Shown here in pieces: positions 43,280 to 55,800 of a stretch of DNA of 59,604 nt. How positions within the stretch are numbered: the first letter of the stretch is position 1; every line of letters begins with the position of its first letter. The stretch lies in the NCBI GenBank assembly GCA_022376515.1, contig WTXI01000226.1, positions 1 to 59,604 of the forward strand, in the 5' to 3' direction. Made by a program: the position numbers and the translations under genes. Under the pieces are notes generated by a model. It had not been told where the DNA came from. It searched no databases and saw nothing but the letters and a program-made list of their open reading frames with translations. Source of the DNA: Lactifluus volemus (lineage: Eukaryota > Basidiomycota > Agaricomycetes > Russulales > Russulaceae).

Positions 43280-45740
43280 CTATAACCCCAGACCAGAAGT
43301 TATCGTACGTGCGTCGTTCATCGCAGGGGCCCATAATAACGGGCGTCTAATCTGCCGGCATCGGCATTGTGCGAGGCTCAGCCGGCTGAGACAAGCAGTA
43401 GACAAGCTCGTCACCAATCCGGCACGCATCCGTTGGTTTGTGGTTTGTGGCACTTTTTATTTATAATAAAGTACACATCTCAACACTCGCTCTCCAGAAA
43501 CTCTCCAGCTTACTCCCTGAGCCTAATTTCCAACTGAGCCAGAACCGTCTTAGGTGAGAGAAGTTCACTCACAGTCGCGATGATAGTATTCTGAATCTCT
43601 GGTTGCTCTTTCGATTAGCTACAAACTGAAAAATGGCCAACATCATCCGATCTGCAAAGTCGAGCAACGATTGGTCTTATAACGAGCTCATCGCATATAA
43701 CATCACCGTGGTCTCTCAGTCGCCACAGGACTTTTTTCGTACAAACACAGAGCCATCCTTGGATGATATCGATCCTTTGCTCATTAACTCCACAGTCGAT
43801 GCGGACAATGTTGATGACAGCACTTCCCGATATCTCACGTACCTTGACTTGGCCACCAAAGCTGCTCAAGAAACATGGATCGATGAGTTTGCTCGGCAGA
43901 CCCTCCTCATCCTCGGTTTTGAAGAACGGGAACTGGCCATAATCACGGCCCTCCCTATCTCGCTGACTATCTGTGGTGATGACAGCTGCACTGCACAAAC
44001 TGACGTTTGTTTGTTGTCTCGACGGTCAACGATCTTACTTATTGTGCAAGGGGATAAGACCTTGTTCAATGGGTCAGACCCTGAACCACAAGTGATCGCA
44101 GAAGCGATTGCTGCGTTCCAGGATAACAATATGAGACGGCATAATGGAGGGCTTCCCACCCTGGACACAATGATTATTCCCTGCATCACCATGGTTGGCA
44201 CGCGACCAACTTTCTATCTGGTCCCGGTCAGTCGAGCACTCAGCACCGCGGTTGAGACTGGCCAATACCCCGAAACTCCAACAAAGGTTACGAAGTGTGT
44301 CACGATTTTGGGGCCCAACCGTCGATTCAGTGAAGGCATGGAGTCGCCCGAGTATAGACGGCTTGCTTTTCAGCGTTTCATCGCGTTCAAAAGCCTTGCC
44401 AAAGAATATTGGCAGACATTCCATGTCTGAGCCATCTTGTGCGCGTATGTTGACAGCTAGATTGTTCAGTTTCATCCGGAATTTGACTTAAGTCCCCTAG
44501 GAAAATCTGGCATCCCCAAATGTGACTCAGAAAGCGTTGTGTTGCGTACTTTCGGACTGGGCCGTACGAGTACCGGAATGGCTGACTCCCTTTATGATCG
44601 CTCATCAATGTGTCCTTCAGATTTGCCTGCTTTGTTTTGATACTTATAAGGGGCATAACTCCTCATCTTCTCTATCCTTCTACCAATTTTCAGATCGTTC
44701 TGTCCCAATACGTTCCAACGCGACGTCATGGGTTCTAATTGTCCATCGTAGCCCTTCCTGGGCTAGTTCCATCTCTGTTACTAGCTTAGTAGTACATGTC
44801 GTTCATCATGGACGTGTCATGCTAAGATATCAATTTGAAATTACGAATCGTTGGGACAAACACAGTTAGGGGCTTGTGACAGAGCCAGGAGCCACCAGCT
44901 TCAAACCTGGAATTCTGGGAAGTGATGATTGGTTTGAAGCTGTTCTCAGGCGACGCTTGCCCAAGTCAGGGGCCCTTGCGAAGTCGAGCGCTTACCTCAG
45001 CGTCCTATTTTCGGCGCAATAGTCTAAAGGCTGGGGCCAAAAATCGTGAAATCGAAGTGTTAATCGTGCAGTTGTGAATCGAGCCGTCACAACTGTGAAT
45101 CTCCCCGCAGTCACATCCCTGCACAAGTTCAATTTACGCAACCTGAGCCCCACCTCAAGCTGAGGGAAAGAAGTGGAGCAATGTTTTGGATTTGAGTGAC
45201 CCCTGTTATCCATGAAGCATCGGGAGTAGCGAACGGCAATACTTTGTAAAGTAGATGTTCTATCTTGAAAACTGAGACTCGGAGCAATGCTGAGAAGAGT
45301 GTGGCTTGCCAGATGCGATGAGCCCTAAGATCTGAGACTCGAAATTGCTCACCCTCCGTAATGCGCATACCGCCAAGCCATCGAGCAATAGCAAGAAAAG
45401 TGCCTTGCAGAGCCACACCGTGCTCCAGTTTACCGCGTTCCACGTTCTACACCACCCAGCTCTCCGGAGTCTATCCAGGGCATAGCTAGCTGAAGCCCCC
45501 CGTCCCATTTTCTGCGCCGCGATTTGTCTACTCACAGAACATGCATGCCTGTACAGGGGGATATTCCGCCCTACACCGACCTCGAGCCCATGACCCACAT
45601 GGACAAACGTGGACCTTTGGCTACGTAATCCGTTATTGCCCCCTCCACCAAGTCGCACGCGAAAGAAACCTCATTTCCTCTATCCGCACACTCTCCAACC
45701 GCATATTTGACACCAAACCCGGGGGATCGCCCTCGCTGCT
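43280..45740 (+). repeat. Tandem unit C of the threefold duplication
   Basis: It carries the same promoter block as units A and B (TTATCGTACGTGCGTCGTTC), the nuclease-like gene at 43633 and the 3' dispersed repeat at about 44830-45740. The preceding 43123-43279 continues the membrane protein 3' flank interrupted at 39926. Confidence 0.75.
43633..44430 (+). CDS. Small PD-(D/E)XK nuclease-like protein, intronless copy C
   Basis: One exon encodes 265 residues (MANIIRSAKSSNDWSY). It has the family blocks TDVCLLSRR (D124) and LLIVQGDKT, so, like copy A, the candidate Glu 140 is Gly while K142 remains. It is closest to copy A in sequence (EFARQTLLILGFEER, STAVETGQYPETPT). No stop or frameshift is present, and the upstream block is conserved with copies A and B, so it could be expressed. 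Confidence 0.82.
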   Translation: MANIIRSAKSSNDWSYNELIAYNITVVSQSPQDFFRTNTEPSLDDIDPLLINSTVDADNVDDSTSRYLTYLDLATKAAQETWIDEFARQTLLILGFEERELAIITALPISLTICGDDSCTAQTDVCLLSRRSTILLIVQGDKTLFNGSDPEPQVIAEAIAAFQDNNMRRHNGGLPTLDTMIIPCITMVGTRPTFYLVPVSRALSTAVETGQYPETPTKVTKCVTILGPNRRFSEGMESPEYRRLAFQRFIAFKSLAKEYWQTFHV

Positions 45741-48172
45741 GCTTTCGACCGCGGAGTGTAATACACTTTTATAAATAAGGTGCTATTGAGTTTCCAAGGA
45801 TCCGAGTTATTCATTGCGAACTGTGGTTTGAGGTACAGAGCCTTATCAATGCTTTATTGCTGAGTATACCATACACCACAGTAGAAGCGTTTCAGCGGCA
45901 CTTGCGGGCAGACGGTCTGCGGAAGCACACAGGGGTGTGCGCTACGCCTTTTTCAAAGCTCACAAATCTGCCACCTTTTCGGAAACACAATTCCTAGTAA
46001 AGGCCCCGCTATATCCTAGATCAATACCACGGGGTGAAACGTGAACATTGGGGTTTCTTTTGATATGGTCAGACTGGGTTGAAACAACGGAACAGTCTCA
46101 CTTCGGTGGTGCGCAGAGTAAATAGGGACTTGTTTGGGTTCAGGCTTATCCGAGTGAGAAGCCGCTTGTTACTCCGAGCCAATGTCAACTTAAGTTGCTT
46201 CCAAGAGTGTAAAACCGGCGGTCACTTGGGGACATGAACACGTAATGGGTGTGTAAAAAGGCCTACATTCAATCACTGACATGACTCCTAATACGCATAT
46301 GGCTGAGAGTGAATTCAAGCGAACAAAGAGAGCGGTTGCAATCCTCGGAGGTTCTACCGTTGCGAAACTTCTATTCAGAAGCCTTTGGTCATGACTCATT
46401 ATATTCATCGGTTATGACTGACCTGTGCGACTGCGACATAGTAGATATAACTCGAACGAACGAACTAGAATACCTTGTGACTTGATACAAACTGGAAGCG
46501 CCAAGTCGAGTACAACTGTACGTACGATGCCGGCAAGGGGAGGGGCCGAATTTAAGCTCCGCCCTCCAGGTCGGGGTCACGATGTTCGCCGTAAATTCTG
46601 TGTGTGATAAAAGGTTGTCCTCGTGCTCCGCGGACAACGGTACCCTTGAACTAACTGCACATGCTATCGTAATGAACGCTTGGGGGTACATGGGTGCTAT
46701 GAGATCTAGGAGTCCGGTAGTACAAGCGAAATGATCGCCACGCCGGCATATTTTCAGAGTTTCTGATAAACCAATCCTCACTCAATTAACTACGTTTTGG
46801 GTTACATCCGAAAATGCCAGGGTTTTCGCTACTAGTCACTTTACTCGTAGCGCTCCCCGTCTTTTTTTTCTCGCAGTATCCACATGTGCCAAGTTGTGGG
46901 GTAAACCCCTCCACTGCAATGTTCCATCCTAATCGGGTACGACATGTGTTGCAATATGATCGCTTGTGGGGATGTATGCACGATGTCAGAACGCCTGGCA
47001 TCTGGAGCTGACACGTTTCCACGGTTCCCCATGATGTACTGGCGCCTATCATGGCCTTCCTCCTTGAGGCACAAATTCCAGGTGGACACCCCTGACCCAC
47101 CTCGATTAGGCAGCCCGTCCCATGATTGACACAAAGACGAAAGTCAAAAACGAAAAAAAAAATTGACCGAGCGAAAAAAAAAAAAATTCGCCGGTATGTA
47201 AAAGAAAATTTGTTGCTCTTGGGTGGGCCCCGCCGTGAAGCCGCTCAAAGAGGTCATTCGCGCGCAACCTCACCAGTCTGAGCACGATAACGACGTTGGT
47301 GCGCAATTTGCCTTGTCCTGGGTCTCTATTATCTGTCTTACCGTAATCACCATGTTCTTTGTCCGTAATGAAAGCTCAGAAATAGGTCGCTTTTCGCAAG
47401 CAATGCCAAATCTTGTTAAGAAAACGTAGACGTCGAGTCAAAGGCCTGTCTATCCCTCCGTATCAACATAAAAAAATGTATTGTGGCAAAAGGCATTCGT
47501 CGGAATTGAAAAAAGGACGGGATGTTACGGGCACACTAAAGAAGACGCTCCTAGACAGTGAAATAGCCGGTCGGTGGCGGTGGTGAATCAAAATGATTTC
47601 ACACCCATGCCATCGTTTCCCTGCGACCCAGATAGTGTGATCCTATAAACAATAGGGTGTATCCTTTTTCGACGATACGGCGCCGATCAAATGCTACAAT
47701 AATGCAATAATGCAGTTCCACCATCATATGAGGTGTATATATGGCCATACGACGCCTGAACGGCGCAATCATGCAATACCTGTAAGCCAGCCTTTATCGA
47801 TACTCCGTATGTTGTTGGGTGGGGGCCCCTTGCATGGGGGGCAGGTGACAACCATTTACGGGCCAGATCGTGACACTGTCAGCCCCCGGCGACGCGCACT
47901 GCTCCCCTTCGTGGCTGTGCAGAAAATACCAAAACGTTGGGTCCTCCGCAGCGCAATCACAGGTGGCATAACTTCTGGCGGCTCCGTCGGTGGCCCTGTG
48001 TCCGCACATGGGAGAGTTGGAGGGCTTCGCGTGCGGGCCATCCGGATCAAGCCGGAATCAGTATTGTTGTCTGGCTGTACTAGCCCCCAGCCTCGTGGCG
48101 TGGTGGAGGACAGTTGCTGGAAGCGGTGAGGCAGAGACGGTGGAGCTGCAAGGTGTAATAACCCATCAAACG
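45741..48172. other. 2.4 kb without a recognisable gene
   Basis: Several frames of 60-140 codons exist (for example 46389-46781 minus, 47710-48129 plus) but none shows domain motifs, splice structure or similarity to other parts of the window. Homopolymer A runs occur near 47150-47190. Confidence 0.4.
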
Positions 48173-48950
48173 CTATTCCCACGAGAACCGCGGTGGCAGT
48201 AACGTACGTGGCATTAACTCTTCAGGCGCTGGTTCAGGGTCACTGACACCGTGGGCAGCCGCAGAATGGCGACGAACTATCTTCCCAGGAGCTTGTGACG
48301 CATCTGGAGGCGGTGAAGATGACATAGAGGACGCAGTTTCATTAGGAGAGAAAGGCATCGGAGGTGGTGAGTTTCCCCGATGTATCACAAGCCAGGTCGA
48401 GAGAGGCATCAACAGCCGGTTGACGCGTTCTGCACCCGCATGTGAGCAGCGACCTTGACAAGAATAAGACCAAAGGCAAACATTAGTACCTTTGAGATTA
48501 TCGCTGTCGGAGATGAGTTCCTGGCGTTCCCGAAGTGCCCGAAGGATATCGAAATAAAGTTTTTTATAATTCTGGAGAGCCGGAGTGCAGGACGTAAACA
48601 GATGCAACTTTATCCCGGCACGAATCAGAGTGGCCCGAGAGATCTGAAATACAAAAGAAGAGGCCCATTTAGATTCCGCAAGGCGGAGGGAAGGACCAAT
48701 TATCAGAGGTTGTGTATCTACCTCAACAAGAGTGACAATCTCACAAGTGGGATGATCGATGAGCATCGGCAAAAAAGCGAATGAGTTCTGAGCCTACCTT
48801 CCTACTGTGTCGTAGCAAAATTTCAGAATTCAGATGATGAATGATGTCTAAGAGTTCCTGAGCTGCAGATATGAAACGATTCAAGGAACCGAGGTGATAT
48901 GCGAGCTTTCCCGCCCACTGTCGTAAATCTATTACAGTATCAACGGGCAT
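48173..48950 (-). CDS. Orphan protein of 195 residues
   Basis: Exons 48950-48798, 48643-48490 and 48453-48173 join in frame. The N-terminal 100 residues are helical (LRQWAGKLAYHLGSLNRFIS, then QELLDIIHHLNSEILLRH). The second exon has KLHLFTSCTPALQNYKKLYF and ILRALRERQELI. The end is a disordered proline/serine tail (NSPPPMPFSPNE ... PEPAPEELMP). I do not recognise the family. The start is the ATG giving MPVDTVIDLR; an upstream in-frame extension exists. Clean intron phases argue for a real gene. It is divergent from MCM10. Confidence 0.55.
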
Positions 48951-49576
48951 GAATGAAGTGTAAGGGAGTAAAAAATGAGGGAGGGAGGAAGAGAGGAAGA
49001 GCGCTGTGGCGTAAGAATGCGGGAGAAATTGGGCGTGCGGCAGACGCAGGGTCAAGGCTATAAGTAAATGAATGTGGGTCCAGAATAAAGCAACTGTAGT
49101 CAGAGTATTTGTGCCAACTTGGCGGCGCAGCCAACGCGGTAGATTCCGGAACCTTCCACTCAGTGGTCCTTCATTTCATCCGTTAATCCGGCCAAGGGGT
49201 CATCAGCTCGGGGCTCACAGCATGTATACAGCACGCTTCCCGATCCCCCGCTTCCCCTAGGAAAGGCATGGATTCAGTCACTCATCCTCACCTCTTCTCG
49301 ATTGGTATCTCTGCCTCGAAGCTACTAGTCTGCTTTTAATGGGAATTGAAGTAAAGGTAAATAAAAAAAAAACATTATTCCACCACGTTTCGGCGGCGGG
49401 TTCGCTGAGTGTCGGCAACCTCCGGCCGATGGTTGACATAGACACATGAGGTAAACATGCGTAAATAACGCGTCCCAGCTGCGCGGCGACCAAATTCGAT
49501 CAGCCATCATCCATTACGCCGTTGCTTCTCAGGGCTGACGCTTCGCGATACGGTTACGCTTTGCCTGTGCTGGAAG
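48951..49576. promoter_or_regulatory. Divergent region between the orphan gene and MCM10
   Basis: 626 bases hold both promoters. No gene-like frame is visible. CCGCGCAGCTGGGACGCG-type GC-rich text lies near 49470-49490. Confidence 0.4.
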
Positions 49577-52180
49577 ATGGAGTCCGTAGCTAGCAAAGAG
49601 CACAAGGAACTGTTGAGGCAGCAGGCCATTCAACAACAAATCGCTCAACTTCAGGCTCAGCTTTTGGATCCTAGTGCACCGTCTTATACGCAACCCTTAG
49701 AGAATGACTCTATTGTCAAGCGAAGGCAGTCCAATGTCACAGTTTTGGCTCCACCTAGTCCCGAACACAGTAAAGGGCTAGTCACTCGCTGATCTCGAAC
49801 ATCATGACTCACAACTCTTGATAGAGAGACGCAAAATTACCCCTGTGCTGCCAGATAAACCAACTAGAAATATGGACAAGCACAGAGATGGGGACTACCT
49901 CAGGAGCTCTGGTGTGAGCAACCGGAGTATCCCTCCAAATATTTTGCCGCCTCACCCGGGCCCTTCGAATGTTCTATCGAAACTTTCTACCCTCTCGAAA
50001 CGTGCAACCTCTCCGGTCGAGTCAGACGCACCCTTGCGTACCTCCTCATTCGCAGATAAGGCCAGGTGAGCGCTCTCGAGAGACTCAAACGGGAATTGTT
50101 ACAGGTTGCTCACGCTGCGGATAATTTAGTGGGGTCCCAGCACGTGATGACCGCCTTGCATTGATAGAAGAGCTTGAGCCGGGGCCTTATGAGCACAAGC
50201 CCCCACTCGGTGATCCCTTCTTTGAGCGCTTCGAGCCACATTCTCTCATTCGTCTTGCGTACGTTACCGGCACTTTACAGGAACAATATTTCGTTTTAAA
50301 TGTGAGCGGCTACTGCGGGTATTTTTTTTAGGTCTCGCAGGCTTCCACATGAAGATTTGCAAGCATACATGACTGGGCGGTACTATATTTCCCCGTCTAG
50401 GTTATATTCTATATTGCGCGTGCATGCCGGCGCAGCCGCAGCGGGACAGGTATATGACGTACCGGTTGTCGGCGACTGGGTGACCATCGCGGTTGTCGCT
50501 GAGCGAAGCCCGATTCGTGTTAGCCGTGCACCCGTGACGCTTGGACGAGGCGAAGCCAGGGATGCCGATGATCCGGAACCCACCCCATCTTCTTCGACTC
50601 CACAGACCCATCAAAATTCGAAATCCAGAAACAAAGACCCACCCCCACGCGCAGGGCGCAAGTATGTGAATCTGACGCTGATCGATTTTGGTGCAGGCGG
50701 CAAGAAGGGTACCTCTCGCGGAGATGCGGCACTCTCGTTGTTGCTCTTCGAATCCGACGCGCACGATACCGTGTCAAGGGGTGACGGCTTACTACCTGAA
50801 AAAATCTATAAAGGCGGCAGTCGTGGTGCCTTTGAGACCATGGCTAAGTTACGCGAGGGGACTGTAGTCGCTCTTCTCAATCCGCGGGTGCTCAAGCCAC
50901 TCCAGGTAGGGTTTTTGACCTCTCCTCGCCTTTCGTAGCGCTAAAGCTGTTGATTTTCTTTCCCGCTTGAAAACACAGAAACCTGGCGCACCCAATGTAC
51001 TTGCGCTCACGCCTGAAAGCGCAACTTCTGTGGCAGTCATTGGTACAGCGCAAGACTTGGGGATGTGCGGCGTCGTGAGGCGGGATGGCAAGCCCTGTGG
51101 CAGCTGGTGTGACAAGCGCATCAGCGACGTTTGTGATTACCACATACAACATGCCGTTCAGCGGCGGCGCGCCGGACGTGCAGAATTCTCCATCGGGTCA
51201 GTATTCTCCATTCCGTTTCAGTACAATAGATCGTTCCCAACTCAAACTCCACGCGACAATCCAGAACCTCTGGGATGGGCGGTCCTCAGAAGCGTAAAGG
51301 GAGCTATGACCCACAGCGCAAGTGGGGCCTTTCCCCTGCTGATGGGTCAGCTGCTCCGTCTTCCGCCGCAATAGAAGGAGCGACTTACGTCGTGGAGGGC
51401 CATATTGTAGCCGGAGGGAAGCGTGATCTATTCTTAAACGAGACCGTTGGGCGAGAAGCACAGGCACGGGCGGCTCGCCTGGCTGGCTCGCGTGATACGG
51501 ACATGGCGCTGAAGAAGCTCCTTGCGCGCGACAAGGAGGGAATGAAAGCCGTTCAAGTGGCGCGCAGATTCGCCAAGACGGCGAGGGCCAAGCAAATCGC
51601 CGATGGCCATGAGAAGCGAAAAGATAAGGGCGATGTGGGCGAGTGTGGAAGCGAGGAAGAAGGCGAGAGTGACGATGATGAGCCCTTGAATGACAAACCG
51701 ACGAAGAACGCGTACTCGGCACAAGTGATCAAACGGCTCGGATTTGATCCTACGCTCAAATCTTCGCGGGGACGACGTGCGGATGATGATCCCACAAATA
51801 TGTATTCAAAGGTCACTTTTTTTTTCTCATGTTGTCATCATCTCGCTGGCTGGAAATTTCAACTAACGATTTGAGTTCCCCCCCCCCCCTTTTTTTTTTT
51901 TCTTTCCCTTTTTCAGTTGAAGGAACTTGCATCCTGTCGTGAGCCTGACAAAATTAGTTTGGGCCCACGGCCAGGTGGACGTGTGCGCTCGGTTGTCTCT
52001 GCACCCCAAAAAACAATGAGCGGGGGAGATTCTAGTAGTTTTGGGGCGTTACTCGATTCTGACGAGGAAGACGACGACGACCTGGAGATACTACCCGGCG
52101 CGAGAGATAGTAGTACTATGGTAGACTTGGACGAGAGCAGCGACGATGAGATCATGGTTGAGCTTCCAGGAGTGTCATAA
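49577..52180 (+). CDS. MCM10: DNA replication protein MCM10
   Basis: Seven exons (49577-49769, 49825-50065, 50130-50258, 50332-50905, 50979-51196, 51265-51811, 51917-52180) join to 721 residues. The N-terminus is a coiled coil (KELLRQQAIQQQIAQLQAQL). The OB-fold begins at YMTGRYYISPSRLYSI (about 195). A zinc finger follows, with CGVVRRDGKPCGSWCDKRIS and CDYHIQH. The C-terminus is basic, then ends in an acidic stretch (DSDEEDDDDLEILP). MCM10 links the CMG helicase to DNA polymerase alpha at origins and binds single- and double-stranded DNA. All introns are in phase. It is convergent with the RasGEF gene. Confidence 0.93.
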
Positions 52181-52880
52181 AAGGCCAACCCGATCTAGTA
52201 GACGAATTCACCCACTCACTGTAATATTCAACATGTCGGCGATGCGAACCTTTCCTGTAAATTCGGTCATCTCGTCAATCGGTTACAATTTTTTTTTTTT
52301 GGCCCGCTTTCCCTCCCTGTGTCGGTCAGGCTCAGGCTCTAGCCTGAGCAAAGCTCTCCTTTAATCTCACCACTACCACGGGTTCTTGAAAATCATCCGT
52401 TTACACCTGCGCGGCCATGCGCGCATATCTTGGGCCGCGCTGGTCCTATATAATGTTGCATCCACTATTACGGAATATGTGCGGAATTTCCGGTCATCGT
52501 CGTCATACAAAATGGGGAAAAAGCACGCCGATTTCTTGTCTTTTTGAACTTTTTACTCTTTTGTTGATTTGATTGACCAAAAGAAAAAAAAATAAGCGGG
52601 GGATTGTAAAGTTGAAAAGTTCTTTTTCTTGTTTGATCATGAAAGGTCTATATTTTTGCCATGAAAAAAAAAAAAAAGAAATTCCCGAGAAAGCACCCCG
52701 CCAAAAAAAATAAAAAATACAAAAGCTGGAAGAGAGAGAAGAAAAGATGTGCGACATAAAAAAAAAGCTAAGTAGTAATACTGCGCTCAGCAAAAAAAAA
52801 ACATAACTCTTCCAAAAGAAACTCACGATGATCGCGCCCCCAACCCCCCCCCCCTCTTCATATGTAAAAAAAATCGTCAA
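52181..52880. terminator. Convergent intergenic region rich in A/T homopolymers
   Basis: It lies between the MCM10 stop (52180) and the RasGEF stop (52881). There are at least eight A or T runs of 8-13 bases and one C run of 9 at about 52841-52856. Both genes must end transcription here; no single signal stands out. Confidence 0.45.
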
Positions 52881-55800
52881 TTAGGACTCAATAGCCAACT
52901 TTCGGTGCAACGTCGCAGAGTCGAGTCCACGAAGACGTAGACAACGCTGGAACAAACGCCGATCGATGGGATATTGCAGTCGACTTGCGAGGTGCTGTCC
53001 AGCGACGAGCGCTTTGACCGTACGAGCCACGAGTCGTTGTTTGTGTACGTTGATCAACGGTTCGAGGTGCATCGAATGCGGAAGTGGTGGCAACGCATCG
53101 AACACTTCCGGATGTGCTGGCGGCGAAAAGTTACCCGAAACCGAATCGATGCTCACCATCTCTGTCGGAGCGGTAGGATCGATCAAGTCTGGCAAGCGGC
53201 ACACTCTTTGTAATGGCGCAAGGTAAATTCCTAAAAACGACTCCATCAGTTGGCGCTCTCGCTTCCTTTCTGAGTTTTTTTTTTTACTCACCGAGAAAAG
53301 GAACGCCCGTGTCAGCTTTGCCATCGGCCAGCCTTCCACGCGTTGAGCTACGCACGGACGCCGCTTCTTCGGAAGCACCAGCGGTAAGTTTGGGATCGGC
53401 GAGCTGCGACACCGCTCTCCGAATGTGCTTGAAATCGTCCGACGGATCGGCAAAGGAAGTGAGGTCCTTTAAGATCCGTAAATTGTACACGTTCACTCGA
53501 TCCCACCCACGCTTCATCACGCGCGATACCCAATCACTCCGTAAACCAGCGACGATAGCCACGAGCGTGCTAAAACTATTCAATTGAAAACATTTCTGTT
53601 CAAAAAAGGGGGGATTTTTTGAGCGATGCAAAAAAAAAAAAGTTGCGAAATCTTACCCAAGCGACCCGAATGAATCTGGCGGCGAGTGCAGGACGTTCCG
53701 CTGGGGACGTATCCACGATTTCGGAGATGACGAAATTAGTCACGAGGTTAAATCGCGCGCGGGCGGCGACCAGGGCGCTGGTACGATAGCCCTCCACACC
53801 CTGAGCCTTCCAACGGGCTCGGTCTTTCAAAAATTGACCCCAGTCGAGCACGTTGGCCGCTTGCGCCGCCTCGGACCCTCTCCAGTCGTCCGAAACCAAT
53901 TCCTCAAACTTGATAGCGAGGAACAGTTCTCGGTCGATCATCGTAAAGTGAATCGCGAGCGCAACTGTGGGGACCGAAAGCACCCACGACCGATGATGGT
54001 CTGATGTCAATCGCGCCGGAGTGGAAGGCATTTTAGTCGTGGTAGTCGTAGTCGTAGTCGTAGTTGTAGTAGAGACCGTCAGAGGAGGAGCACGAGGAGG
54101 GGCGTTTGGCAACGTGAGTCGTCCACGAAGAATCTCGGGTGGGAGAACGTCTTCGATGGTCGGTTTCATGTCTTCCGTGGAGCGCGGTGGAGCCGTGGAG
54201 GAAGATACGGTTGCCGTTGGCCACAATGCCTTGCTAGGTACCGGAGTCGAGCTTTCCGTCAACATCCCAAACGATGATACTCGCCGGACCGACGCCGGAG
54301 AGCCCGGACGCGACGGCGAAGACACCGCGCTCAATGGGGCAGACATGGACCCCCGTGCCCTCTGAAGGAGTTCATCGTCCGTCTCCAGCTTGTTCAACAG
54401 CGCTCGCTCTCGGCCTCCACCACCACCATCCTCTTCGTCCTCACCATCATCGGAGAGATAGCGAGGAGCTTCGGCTCCATAGTCGCCGGCGGCAACACGT
54501 TCTCGAATCGTCTTCACCCAGTTGTCAACCTTGGTCTCTTTTGCACGTTGTTTCTGCGGGTTCATCTGGCCTTCGAGACGACGCAACGCGTCCTCGACGT
54601 CGCCATCGTCCTCATCATCGCTCAACGAGTCGATCAACGCATTCACCTGCCACTGATGTATGGTGGTTCCCAATCCGCCGCCCTCCGACGCAGCACCGGG
54701 AGCGACGACGCTCGACCGACGAGAGTTTGACGCGCTCGCGCCCGACTCGTCTTGAGAAGCGAATCCCATCGAAGACACGCTTTCTCGATTCCGATCCACA
54801 AATTCAAAGTCTCGCCGTAGCGGTAAGCGACGCGGCAACTTCTTTGGACCGGACTGTTGAGTCCCCAAGGGTCCTTCGGACGTGTTGGAGGACGTGTCGG
54901 AAAGATCGAGATCGTCGATCGAGACAATGTCCAGCTGCCACGATCGGTCCTGAACGGAACGACGGGCACGGAAGGTCGGTTGGGGTGCGAGAGGCACGCC
55001 GTAGCTCGAGGAAGAACTCGTAGAGCACGTCGAGACTCGACTACTCGCCTTTGAACGCAGCGTCAATTTACCATACGAGGGCGCGCTCGCTACCTCCGCA
55101 GGTTCCTCGGTATCAATGGGGGAATCTCGAGGGGGCGGCGAATCGGGTGACGCTGGCACTGGCTCGGGAAAGTCGGTCGTGTCAACAGTGAAAACTGGAG
55201 GTGGAGTGGAAGAGATGGGATGAAGGAGACCTAGAGGTGACAACGGATCCACTGAGGGTGGTGGTGGAGGAGGCGGAGGTGCGATGACGGTTAACGGTGG
55301 TTCGCGATGCGACTCGATGATCTTGAGATACTGATCTATTCCGCCACGAGAGAGCGATTCACCCTCCGCATTAAGCTCCAAATCAAACGCCGAAACTTCC
55401 GCCGATGCCCTGTTAGCCGCATATCGCGAGCCAGAGTTGAGCGCGCGTTTCCAGCGACCGAGGCGACCCATCGTACTCGCGAGGGCGCGCGACAACGCGC
55501 TCGGGGGGTGTATTGGGAGCGTGGCGGTGGTGGGAGACACGCTCGCCGGCAACGATGGTCGATGTTCCAGAATCGCCCGGTGGAGGGGCTGCTGGATGAC
55601 CGCCGCACCGTCTGCACCGACGACGCCCTTCGTCTTGCCGAAACCAGGAGCCCCTAGCAACGGCGCGGGGGGTTCGGCAATAAAATCGAGATCGAGGTCC
55701 TCGTCGATACCGGATGATGGCCGCCGCGACGCGCCATTCGGTGTGCCCGTACCGTTACTGGGCTTGGATATGGACGCTCGTGGGGGTCGCTGAGAATACC

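Noticed and set aside
47735..47790. GGCCATACGACGCC resembles the start of 5S rRNA
   Set aside because: Only about 12 bases match; the following internal control regions of a 5S gene are absent.
54274..55023. Plus-strand 249-codon frame opposite the RasGEF gene
   Set aside because: It is antisense to the serine/proline-rich linker, with arginine-heavy artefactual composition.
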